Of a DNA stretch of 18,244 nucleotides, positions 1 through 5,905 are shown one piece after another. Origin of the DNA: an uncultured Prevotella sp. (GTDB lineage: Bacteria > Bacteroidota > Bacteroidia > Bacteroidales > Bacteroidaceae); NCBI GenBank assembly GCA_937895845.1, contig CALBLK010000003.1, positions 1 to 18,244 on the forward strand, written 5' to 3'. How positions within the stretch are numbered: the first letter of the stretch is position 1; each line of letters opens with the position of its first letter. Position numbers and translations under genes: made by a program. Below the pieces are notes generated by a model, which saw only the letters and a program-made list of their open reading frames with translations, was not told the origin of the DNA and did not search any database.

Positions 1-2
1 TG

Positions 3-122
3 GGGCAACTTGGCAGTTTAAACTTTGCTAATTTGGTAACATGCGGACATTCATTAGTTGAATATTGGCGGTATTCGGATTTGAGAGAACAAGAGCCAGA
101 AGCTCTATATCTTTTATTTTAA
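3..122 (+). CDS. Possible 3' end of a gene cut by the left edge
   Basis: The frame is open from the first bases of the window to a TAA at 120-122, giving 39 C-terminal residues ending in EPEALYLLF. Both other plus frames stop within 30 bases. The residue mix (aromatic and acidic, SLVEYWRYSDLREQ) looks protein-like, but the length is too short to exclude chance. I do not recognise the family. Codons are more AT-rich than in the core genes to the right, which would fit accessory DNA or a mobile element. No start is visible, so the true gene would lie outside the window. Confidence 0.3.
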   Translation, partial: GQLGSLNFANLVTCGHSLVEYWRYSDLREQEPEALYLLF

Positions 123-491
123 GTTCATGAACGGAAACACAATTTTACGTTGGTAAATAACAGGATGTTCAAACGCCCTGTCACTTTCATTCCCTATTGG
201 AGGGCGCATGCTTGGCACGTCTATTCCCTCATACGCATAAGCATTCCGTTGTTCTTTTCTGTTTCTTATTTTTCCCGTTTTAGTTTGACAAATAGTTATT
301 TCGTTACAAATTTACAGATAAAAACTGAAACAGCAAACTTATCGACCACTTTTCTTAGGCCGTTTTTCTGATGCAGGCCATTACGGTGCAACCGACAAAG
401 TTCCATAATCTTGACGCTATCATTTCTGTTGGTTATCGAGGCAACTCTATCCGTGCCACACAATTCCACCAGTAGCGCACCTATGTCATCA
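123..491. other. Non-coding stretch left of the repeat array
   Basis: No ORF here is convincing. The stretch contains a dyad of CGCCCT (174-179) and AGGGCG (201-206), a strong leftward promoter (307-337, listed separately), and AT-rich DNA. Below that promoter the longest minus-strand frame starting with ATG is 31 codons (114-209), without a supporting ribosome site. A plus-strand frame (150-371) and a minus-strand frame (296-538) are open, but the latter ends inside the promoter and begins inside the 22-bp repeats, so both are probably chance. Confidence 0.5.
307..337 (-). promoter_or_regulatory. Bacteroidota-type promoter facing left
   Basis: Read on the minus strand, TTTG (334-337) is followed after exactly 19 bases by TAAATTTG (307-314). 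This matches the Bacteroidota primary sigma consensus TTTG-N19/21-TAnnTTTG at every defined base. Transcription would start near base 300 and run toward base 1. No clear gene lies in that direction within the window, so the transcript could be a small RNA, a leader for a gene beyond the edge, or a relic. Confidence 0.5.
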
Positions 492-637
492 CAAACGGTT
501 CGTTCCAGCCGTTCAAACGGTGCGTTCCGGCCGTTCAAACGGTGCGTTCCGGCCGTTCAAACGGTGCGTTCCAATCGTTCAAACGGTGCGTTCCGGCCGT
601 TCAAACGGTGCGTTCCGGCCGTTCAAACGGTGCGTTC
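492..637. repeat. 22-bp tandem repeat array, 6 full copies plus a partial one
   Basis: Six consecutive 22-bp units begin at 492, 514, 536, 558, 580 and 602, followed by 14 bases of a seventh (624-637). Each unit starts CAAACGG and ends GGCCGTT. Copies 2, 3, 5 and 6 are identical. Copy 1 differs at two bases and copy 4 reads AATC where the others read GGCC. Each unit carries AACGG and CCGTT arms, so inverted repeats occur both within a unit (10 bases apart) and across unit junctions (CCGTT-CA-AACGG). The 22-base period is not a multiple of three, so a protein repeat is unlikely. It lies about 150 bases beyond the ppx stop. Confidence 0.95.
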
Positions 638-785
638 TGAGTGGCAATTCGGACAGCAACCTCTGGCGAAATCCTATGGCCGATTGGGGATTAAGGATAA
701 AAACAAATTGAAAAATTTTCTCTTGCCCAGCAAAATTCTGCAAGCCAGCAAGCGTGCTATCGATGAATTTATAAGACAAAGGGTA
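638..785. other. Spacer between repeat array and ppx stop
   Basis: I see no gene and no convincing terminator here. A minus-strand frame starts at a TTG seven bases after the ppx stop (779) and stays open into the repeat array (to 579), but it has no recognisable content and loses any codon-like pattern in the repeats. Bases near 725-760 contain similar TTGC/CCAGC blocks that could pair weakly, without a T tract. Confidence 0.4.
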
Positions 786-1682
786 TCAAGTACCTTGTTC
801 GTGGAATTTCTCACGGTAAATCCCATCAACGATTGAGTCTGCAAGCGATATGTTTGGCACTATAATCTTGGTGCACTTGAGCGACTTTGCAACAAGAATG
901 AATATTTCGGCTGCGGGTATGATTACATCAGCACGGTCATCCTTCAAGCGAAATTTCTCCATTCGCTCCTCCAAGGACAACGGTGCAAGTTCGGCATAAA
1001 GTTTCTTCAGTGTCACCACAGACAGTTCGCGAGAGTCGCTCTTTATTTTTGCAAGCCTGTATAGACGGTTGATGTTGCCACCGGAACCGATTATCTTCGT
1101 GCCAGGAAACTCTTCGGCATATTTCTCAAGCATACGGCACATGGCATCCATCTCCTCCTGTGTAACGGCTCCGGCAAGCATACGCAGAGTACCGATGTTA
1201 AACGAGTGACTTTCTGCCAGTACGCCGTTGTGAAGGAGCGATATTTCGGTGGAACCGCCGCCCACGTCAACATAAGCAAAGTTGCCCACTCCACTCTCTG
1301 TGTTCTCAACAAGGTTGTTACACAGAAGCTGCGCCTCCTCTGCACCAGGAATAATCTCCAGATGTATGCCCGTCTCTTCCTCAATGCGCTTCATAACTTT
1401 TTTGCCATTCACAGCATCACGCATGGCAGATGTCGCACAGGCACGGAAGTACTCGACATTATATAATAGCATAAACTGCTTGAACCCTTTCATCATATGC
1501 ATCATCATGCGATGACGCTCCTTGGAAATCTTGCCAAGTGTGAACACGTCCTTGCCAAGGCGCAAAGGGATACGGACAAAGAGCAACTTCTTTATACACG
1601 AGGCTGCCTGTGCATCGCCATCAAAACTCTTTATAAGTAGTCGGGCCCCGTTAGAGCCAATGTCTATAGCTGCTATGTTCAT
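786..1682 (-). CDS. ppx: Ppx/GppA-family exopolyphosphatase / guanosine pentaphosphatase
   Basis: This family has an actin-like ASKHA fold and removes terminal phosphates from inorganic polyphosphate or from pppGpp, in the cytoplasm. The 298-residue protein has the family's signature blocks in order: DIGSNG at 7-12 (first phosphate loop), ACATSAMRDA at 81-90, IPGAEEAQLL at 111-120 (holding the acidic residues of the active site), YVDVGGGSTEISL at 137-149 (second phosphate loop) and IGSGGNINRL at 198-207. At about 300 residues it is the short form, lacking the C-terminal HD-like domain of the longer enterobacterial enzymes. It starts 24 bases after the ppk stop on the same strand, so the two are very likely co-transcribed, one making polyphosphate and the other degrading it. 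The first loop has Gly where the E. coli enzymes have Ser (SNS). Whether polyphosphate or pppGpp is the main substrate cannot be told from sequence. Confidence 0.9.
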   Translation of the reverse strand: MNIAAIDIGSNGARLLIKSFDGDAQAASCIKKLLFVRIPLRLGKDVFTLGKISKERHRMMMHMMKGFKQFMLLYNVEYFRACATSAMRDAVNGKKVMKRIEEETGIHLEIIPGAEEAQLLCNNLVENTESGVGNFAYVDVGGGSTEISLLHNGVLAESHSFNIGTLRMLAGAVTQEEMDAMCRMLEKYAEEFPGTKIIGSGGNINRLYRLAKIKSDSRELSVVTLKKLYAELAPLSLEERMEKFRLKDDRADVIIPAAEIFILVAKSLKCTKIIVPNISLADSIVDGIYREKFHEQGT

Positions 1683-1706
1683 ATATTTAATTTATTGAAA
1701 ATAAAA

Positions 1707-3779
1707 TTAAAGGCTTGTCTTCCGGATAAGTTGCTGTTCGTTATACGCCTTGTGCAACTCCTCCTGCGAGCGAAATGGCTTTTCACCCTCCGCCACTGGC
1801 TGTATCTCATTTATTCCGTGCCCATCCACGATGCGCCCATTTGTAGTGTCACGCAATCCGAACTCTACAGTGCGCATAAGGTCACGTTTAAGGTCTTCAT
1901 CATAGACAGGCGCCATCACCTCGATGCGCCCAACAAGATTGCGCGGCATCCAGTCAGCAGAGCCGATGAAATAACGCGGACGGTTGTTATTGCAGAAAAT
2001 CAATATACGTGAGTGTTCAAGATAACGGTCAATGATACCTACTGCACGTATGTTTTCGCTGACACCGGAAATACCGGGCACAAGGGAGCAGTTGCCACGT
2101 ACAAGGGCGTCTATGCGTACACCGGCACGCGACGCTGCATACATCTTTTTTACAATATCTGGGTCGGTGATGTGGTTTATTTTAATTTTCACCCATGCCG
2201 GTTTCCCCTCCTGCGCGTTCTTTATTTCCATGTCAAAGAGTCTGATGATGCGCGTCTTCATGGAATTCGGCGAGACAAGAAGTTCTTTGAAGCGCATTGG
2301 CGCAAACGGACGGTCAATGAAGTCAAATACCTTTGCCACCTCTGTGACAATGCCCTTACGGGCGGTCATCATGAGATAGTCAGTGTAGACACGTGCATTG
2401 CCTTCATGGAAATTGCCGGTGCCGACACAGGCAATGTCACCCTTTGTCGTCTTTACATACAGGAGTTTGGAATGGACTTTCAGCCCCTCAACACCGAATA
2501 TGACGTTGATGCCCTCTTCCTGCATACGTTTGCTCCATTTAATGTTACTCTCCTCGTCAAAGCGTGCCAAGAGTTCGACAACTGCCGTCACCTTCTTGCC
2601 GTTGCGTGCTGCACAGATTAATGCCTTGACAACCTTGGAGTCTTTCGCAAGCCGATAAAGCGTGGTCTTTATCTCCTTAACGCTAGGACGTAACGCAGCT
2701 TCACGTAAGAGACGTATGTAGGCATCAAAAGAATGATAGGGCACGTGTATGAAGCGATCCTTGCGGCGTATTTGGTCAAGAAGGGACTCCTCGGCGAGAA
2801 ACTCAGGCTTCAAGATAGGCTGCCAGTTTTCATATTTCAGCTCGGAATGTCCGCAGTCAGGAAATGACATGAGATCGCGGTGGTTCTGATAGCGCCCGCC
2901 AGCAAGCGACGTGTCAAGTTCGTGCACGTCAAGACGGTCGAAGACGCGCTTTTGCATGTCGCGTGACATATTCTTGTCGTAGATTACACGTATCGGCTCA
3001 CCGCGCTTGCGCGAGTTGACACCAATGGCAATCTTCTCCATAGCCCCACAATCGGCCTCGTTGTCCACCTCCATCTCTGCATCTTTCGTAAATTTAAAGG
3101 AATAAGCCTCGTAGACAGACGGCTTTGTACCAATGAAAATAAGAGGGAGACAGAAGCGAATTACATCATCAAGATACATTATGTTATCGTAGCCATCGCT
3201 TGAAGGCAACTTGAGAAAGCGGCCGAAGAAGCGGTCGGGCACCTTGATGACGGCATATTTCACCTTGTGGTCATCGCCTATGTGTGTCTTCTTTACAACA
3301 AGATAGATACGGTTGTCCTCAAGCGTGTTGAAATCGTCGATAGCAGAGAGCCAGATGGGATTGGTGGAACCGTTCAGACAGTCGTAATATAAGCGCTTAA
3401 GGTACTGTTTCTGTTCGTCACCGAGTTGTGTCTCGCGAATGAGACGTATGTGGTGTTCCTCAAGTTTGGCGAAAACTGCACTTATCGCCTTAGAGTATTC
3501 TGCCGAGTATTCCTCATTGAGACGGTTGATGGCTTTCAGTGTCTGCTTGAACTTCTTACGTTGCTTGTCTGGCAGCGTGTCATTGTCGGCAAGTCTGTTA
3601 AGCGATGCCACGCGCACGCGGAAGAACTCGTCAAGATTGTTGCTGTAAATGCCAAGAAAGGACAGACGCTCAAGCAGCGGCACCTGCGGTTTCTCAGCCT
3701 CTTGAAGTATGCGGTGGTTGAAGTACATCCAGCTGATGTCACGCTCAACGTATGTCAATTGTTTTGTCAATTTAGCCAT
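1707..3779 (-). CDS. ppk: Polyphosphate kinase 1
   Basis: PPK1 reversibly transfers the gamma phosphate of ATP to a growing polyphosphate chain through a phosphohistidine intermediate. The 690-residue length is normal for the family. The N domain begins YVERDISWMYFNHRILQEA (10-28), with LGIYSNNLDEFFRVRV at 42-57. The C-terminal phospholipase-D-like halves carry the expected catalytic residues: His436 in KVHSKLLYV (E. coli His435, the phosphorylated residue), His589 in YLEHSRIL (E. coli His592), Arg376 in TLYRLAKD and Arg406 in LLARFDEE (E. coli Arg375 and Arg405). IGSADWMPRNL follows at 605-615. It is the upstream gene of a ppk-ppx operon. No good -7 box lies immediately before its start, but a TAAATTTG box sits about 310 bases upstream, ahead of a small ORF, and may drive the operon. 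Confidence 0.97.
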   Translation of the reverse strand: MAKLTKQLTYVERDISWMYFNHRILQEAEKPQVPLLERLSFLGIYSNNLDEFFRVRVASLNRLADNDTLPDKQRKKFKQTLKAINRLNEEYSAEYSKAISAVFAKLEEHHIRLIRETQLGDEQKQYLKRLYYDCLNGSTNPIWLSAIDDFNTLEDNRIYLVVKKTHIGDDHKVKYAVIKVPDRFFGRFLKLPSSDGYDNIMYLDDVIRFCLPLIFIGTKPSVYEAYSFKFTKDAEMEVDNEADCGAMEKIAIGVNSRKRGEPIRVIYDKNMSRDMQKRVFDRLDVHELDTSLAGGRYQNHRDLMSFPDCGHSELKYENWQPILKPEFLAEESLLDQIRRKDRFIHVPYHSFDAYIRLLREAALRPSVKEIKTTLYRLAKDSKVVKALICAARNGKKVTAVVELLARFDEESNIKWSKRMQEEGINVIFGVEGLKVHSKLLYVKTTKGDIACVGTGNFHEGNARVYTDYLMMTARKGIVTEVAKVFDFIDRPFAPMRFKELLVSPNSMKTRIIRLFDMEIKNAQEGKPAWVKIKINHITDPDIVKKMYAASRAGVRIDALVRGNCSLVPGISGVSENIRAVGIIDRYLEHSRILIFCNNNRPRYFIGSADWMPRNLVGRIEVMAPVYDEDLKRDLMRTVEFGLRDTTNGRIVDGHGINEIQPVAEGEKPFRSQEELHKAYNEQQLIRKTSL

Positions 3780-3937
3780 AAATAGTATGGAACAGAAAAT
3801 GAAACTATTAATATTTATATATTTTTGTTATGAATTACGCACTGGTAGCGGAAAGCACATGAATGCCGCTGTCTGAAGTGATATGAAGTTGTTTGCAGAA
3901 ACTTTCCTCTGTATAACTGGTGGAACAAGTAAAGTCT

Positions 3938-4063
3938 TCAGGTTGCAGCAGTCAGAGAAAGCCGTGTGGGCAAGATGCTTGACTGTGCATGCCCTTCCAA
4001 CTCGTCACCATGCACAATCATCTTACTCAGCAGACGCAGAATCACCTTCTTCTTATCTTTCAT
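3938..4063 (-). CDS. Possible small protein (41 aa) upstream of ppk
   Basis: An ATG at 4063 opens a 41-codon frame ending in TGA at 3938-3940. The predicted peptide begins MKDKKKVILRLLSKM, basic and amphipathic, then turns acidic (HGDELEGH). What supports it is position: a perfect TAAATTTG -7 box lies about 23 bases upstream, giving a short leader normal for Bacteroidota, and it points the same way as ppk. There is no recognisable domain and no strong ribosome site. A second frame, +1 relative to the first, is open from there to 3835 and encodes a plausible acidic tail, so this may also be a frameshifted longer gene. It could equally be a non-translated leader of ppk. Confidence 0.35.
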   Translation of the reverse strand: MKDKKKVILRLLSKMIVHGDELEGHAQSSILPTRLSLTAAT

Positions 4064-4085
4064 TTCTACTTTGATTATTTTTGTG

Positions 4086-4093
4086 CAAATTTA
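4086..4093 (-). promoter_or_regulatory. -7 box upstream of the small ORF and ppk
   Basis: The minus strand reads TAAATTTG, matching the TAnnTTTG consensus fully. No good TTTG -33 box is found 19-21 bases upstream. A start near 4079 would give a leader of about 16 bases to the small ORF and about 300 bases to ppk. It is the best promoter candidate for the ppk-ppx operon. Confidence 0.45.
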
Positions 4094-4196
4094 TGACATA
4101 AACCCGATAAATATACGACACAACAATTACGATAATGTTACAATGGTGTTACAACACAGTTTGGAGATTATATGGGAACCCTGAAGATGTCATGGT

Positions 4197-4235
4197 GTGC
4201 GCCCTTGGCTCTGACCACAAGGGCAACGGCCGCAC
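4197..4235. other. Bipartite inverted repeat in the mtgA-ppk gap
   Basis: An inner stem pairs CCCTTG (4202-4207) with CAAGGG (4218-4223) around a 10-base loop. An outer stem pairs GTGCG (4197-4201) with CGCAC (4231-4235), with a 7-base bulge on one side. No T tract follows on either strand, so this is not an ordinary terminator. Function unknown. It could be a structured RNA element or chance. Confidence 0.4.
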
Positions 4236-4310
4236 CAACACGGAACTATGGGAACCCTGTCTCACAATGCTGCACGACTTTACAGACAAACCGCAGAACC
4301 TGATTGGCAC

Positions 4311-4334
4311 AAAAAAAACCACTCTGCAAGAGGG
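4311..4334 (-). terminator. Probable intrinsic terminator after mtgA
   Basis: On the minus strand, about 40 bases past the mtgA stop, CCCTCT and AGAGTGG arms form a short stem (CTCT/AGAG extended by two C-G pairs past a one-base bulge) around a TGC loop. A run of eight T residues follows (4311-4318). The stem is short but the T tract is strong. Confidence 0.5.
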
Positions 4335-4372
4335 AGATGGTTACAAGAAGCGAGGTGTGTACAGGGGGCGGT

Positions 4373-5056
4373 TTACTGAGCAGTGCGCGCTATGTATTCC
4401 ATTTCCCGGAGAATCTGGCCCTTTCGCTTGATAAGGTAGGAACTGGGGTGTGCAGAGTTAAACCTGCGCGGATTTGGCAGCGAGGCCGCGATAAGGGCGC
4501 ATTGTCCTTTTGCCAACTTATGGGCCGAGCAACCGAAATGCCACTCGGCCACAGCATCGGCACCGTAGATTCCCTCCCCCATCTCAATGGAATTGAGGTA
4601 AACCTCCATGATGCGTTCCTTGCTCCACATTAACTCTATCAATATTGTGAAATAAGTCTCAAGTCCCTTGCGCAGCCATGTACGCCCTGGCCACAGGAAA
4701 ACGTTCTTAGCCGTTTGTTGGCTAATGGTGCTGGCACCAAGTTTACGCTTTGAGTGTGACGCATTGCTTCGCACAGCGTTCTCAATGGCGTGGAAATCGA
4801 AACCGTGATGCTTCATAAAGCGTTGGTCCTCGCTGGCAATTACCGCCTGGGGCAGATAGGGGGACATATCTCTGAGTGGCACCCAGTGGTGGTGCAGCGT
4901 GAGCACCCTGCCATCTTTTGCCTGCTGAAACAGACGGATGAACATCAGCGGCGTGAAATAGACAGGCAGGAAACGTAGGGCTACAACAGAAAGGATGGTG
5001 GAGCCAAGAAAGGCTGCCACCATCCACCTTAACGCTTTTGTTAGACGCAAATACAT
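4373..5056 (-). CDS. mtgA: Monofunctional biosynthetic peptidoglycan transglycosylase
   Basis: This GT51 enzyme polymerises lipid II into glycan strands at the outer face of the inner membrane. The 227-residue protein has one N-terminal membrane segment (about 11-31), then the GT51 motifs: VIASEDQRFMKHHGFDF (72-88, with the catalytic Glu at 76), GASTISQQTAKNVFL (107-121), a helix of RKGLETYFTILIELMWSKERIMEVYLN type (about 129-155) and EMGEGIYGADA (158-168). LAKGQCALIAASLPNPRRFN closes the domain. No transpeptidase domain follows, so this is the monofunctional type rather than a class A PBP. It starts 24 bases after the OmpA-family lipoprotein gene on the same strand, so the pair is probably one envelope operon ending at the terminator near 4320. 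Confidence 0.95.
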   Translation of the reverse strand: MYLRLTKALRWMVAAFLGSTILSVVALRFLPVYFTPLMFIRLFQQAKDGRVLTLHHHWVPLRDMSPYLPQAVIASEDQRFMKHHGFDFHAIENAVRSNASHSKRKLGASTISQQTAKNVFLWPGRTWLRKGLETYFTILIELMWSKERIMEVYLNSIEMGEGIYGADAVAEWHFGCSAHKLAKGQCALIAASLPNPRRFNSAHPSSYLIKRKGQILREMEYIARTAQ

Positions 5057-5080
5057 CTGTAATCTTTACTCGCTCACATA

Positions 5081-5779
5081 TTACTTGGAAGCCTCTGCCT
5101 CAGCTTGTTTGATCATATCCTTGCTGGCATACAGGTAAACCTCGACACGACGGTTCTGAGCCTGGCCAGCCTTGGTTGAGTTGTCAGCCACGGGATTGTC
5201 CTGGCCGAAGCCCTCAACGCTCTTAATCTGAGAGGCGGACACACCGAGACTCTTCAAGTATGAGGCTACAGCATTTGCACGGTTATAGGAAAGATCTTTA
5301 TTTTTCTGGATACTTTGCTCTGCTGTGCAGTTCTTCCAACCCTGGTTGTCGGTGTATCCCTGGATTGACACGTCACAGCCACTGTTGTTCTTCAGCACCT
5401 GCGAGAACTGCTGCAGCGAGCTCTTGGCATTGGCAGCCAATGTGGACGAACCTGTTGCAAAGAGAATGCCAGAGTCGAAAGTCACCTTCACGGCCTGCAA
5501 ACCGTTTGCATCAGTAACGCTCTGCACCTGGGCGTTGCGCACTGCCTCGGCCTCAGCCTTGGCCTTGTCCATTTTCTTGCCAATGATGGCGCCGGCACCT
5601 GCGCCGACAGCAGCGCCGACAGCAGCGCCGATACCTGCATTACCTGCTAATTTGCCAACAATTGCACCAAGCAAGGCTCCACCGCCAGTACCGATAGCGG
5701 CACCCTTTTGTGTGTTGTTACAACCTGCCAGAATAATACCGAGGCAGAGGATGATAGAAAATACTTTTACCTTTTTCAT
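5081..5779 (-). CDS. Glycine-zipper and OmpA-domain outer-membrane lipoprotein
   Basis: The 232-residue protein starts with a lipoprotein signal (MKKVKVFSIILCLGIILAGC), with the lipidated Cys at 20. Residues about 25-63 are a glycine zipper: small residues repeating as GAAIGTGGGALLGAIVGKLAG and GAAVGAAVGAGAGAIIG. This type of segment packs in or against a membrane. From about 95 to 220 lies an OmpA C-terminal domain, with VSIQGYTDNQG and LSYNRANAVASYLKSLGV, then a C-terminal NRRVEVYLY, the usual peptidoglycan-binding motifs. The protein likely links the outer membrane to the cell wall, similar in build to YiaD-type lipoproteins. Its operon partner mtgA also acts on peptidoglycan. The exact role is unknown. 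Confidence 0.9.
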   Translation of the reverse strand: MKKVKVFSIILCLGIILAGCNNTQKGAAIGTGGGALLGAIVGKLAGNAGIGAAVGAAVGAGAGAIIGKKMDKAKAEAEAVRNAQVQSVTDANGLQAVKVTFDSGILFATGSSTLAANAKSSLQQFSQVLKNNSGCDVSIQGYTDNQGWKNCTAEQSIQKNKDLSYNRANAVASYLKSLGVSASQIKSVEGFGQDNPVADNSTKAGQAQNRRVEVYLYASKDMIKQAEAEASK

Positions 5780-5814
5780 TGTCTGTTGCTTTTTTTTTAT
5801 TATTTTTCAGTCTG

Positions 5815-5822
5815 CAAAGTTA
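5815..5822 (-). promoter_or_regulatory. Possible -7 box for the OmpA lipoprotein gene
   Basis: The minus strand reads AAACTTTG, one mismatch from TAnnTTTG, about 35 bases before the lipoprotein start codon. No clear -33 box is seen. It would lie back to back with the proS promoter in a 126-base divergent gap. Confidence 0.3.
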
Positions 5823-5865
5823 ATCTATTTATTTAAATGTTACACCCTTTCAAAAGTTTTTTTGT

Positions 5866-5873
5866 ACTTTTGC
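5866..5873 (+). promoter_or_regulatory. -7 box of proS
   Basis: TACTTTTG matches the Bacteroidota -7 consensus exactly, 32 bases before the proS ATG, which predicts a leader of about 25 bases. The -33 region is weak (no TTTG at 19-21 bases). It is the only good promoter found ahead of the proS-uxuA-SDR-valS run. Confidence 0.6.
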
Positions 5874-5905
5874 AATCAAAATTTTAGAGAAATAAAGATT
5901 GCATT

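Larger units (their letters stand above)
3786..4372. other. Intergenic region upstream of ppk and downstream of mtgA
   Basis: Almost 600 bases without a certain gene. On the minus strand it holds, in transcription order, a likely mtgA terminator (4311-4334), a bipartite dyad (4197-4235), a -7 box (4086-4093) and a 41-codon ORF (3938-4063). TATGGGAACCCTG occurs twice on the plus strand, near 4171 and 4248, which may be chance or a short duplication. Downstream of the small ORF, all three minus frames stay open for about 100 bases, so the frame of any longer product cannot be judged. Confidence 0.5.

Noticed and set aside
296..538. 80-codon minus-strand frame starting in the 22-bp array
   Set aside because: It begins in non-coding tandem repeats whose period breaks reading frames and ends inside a consensus promoter.
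492..637. CRISPR array
   Set aside because: The 22-bp units are directly adjacent with no variable spacers, and no cas genes are present.
2013..2621. 202-codon plus-strand frame inside ppk
   Set aside because: Antisense to a ppk region with conserved catalytic residues. No motif of its own.
4135..4431. 98-codon plus-strand frame between ppk and mtgA
   Set aside because: It runs into mtgA in antisense, crosses the probable mtgA terminator and has no promoter or recognisable motif.
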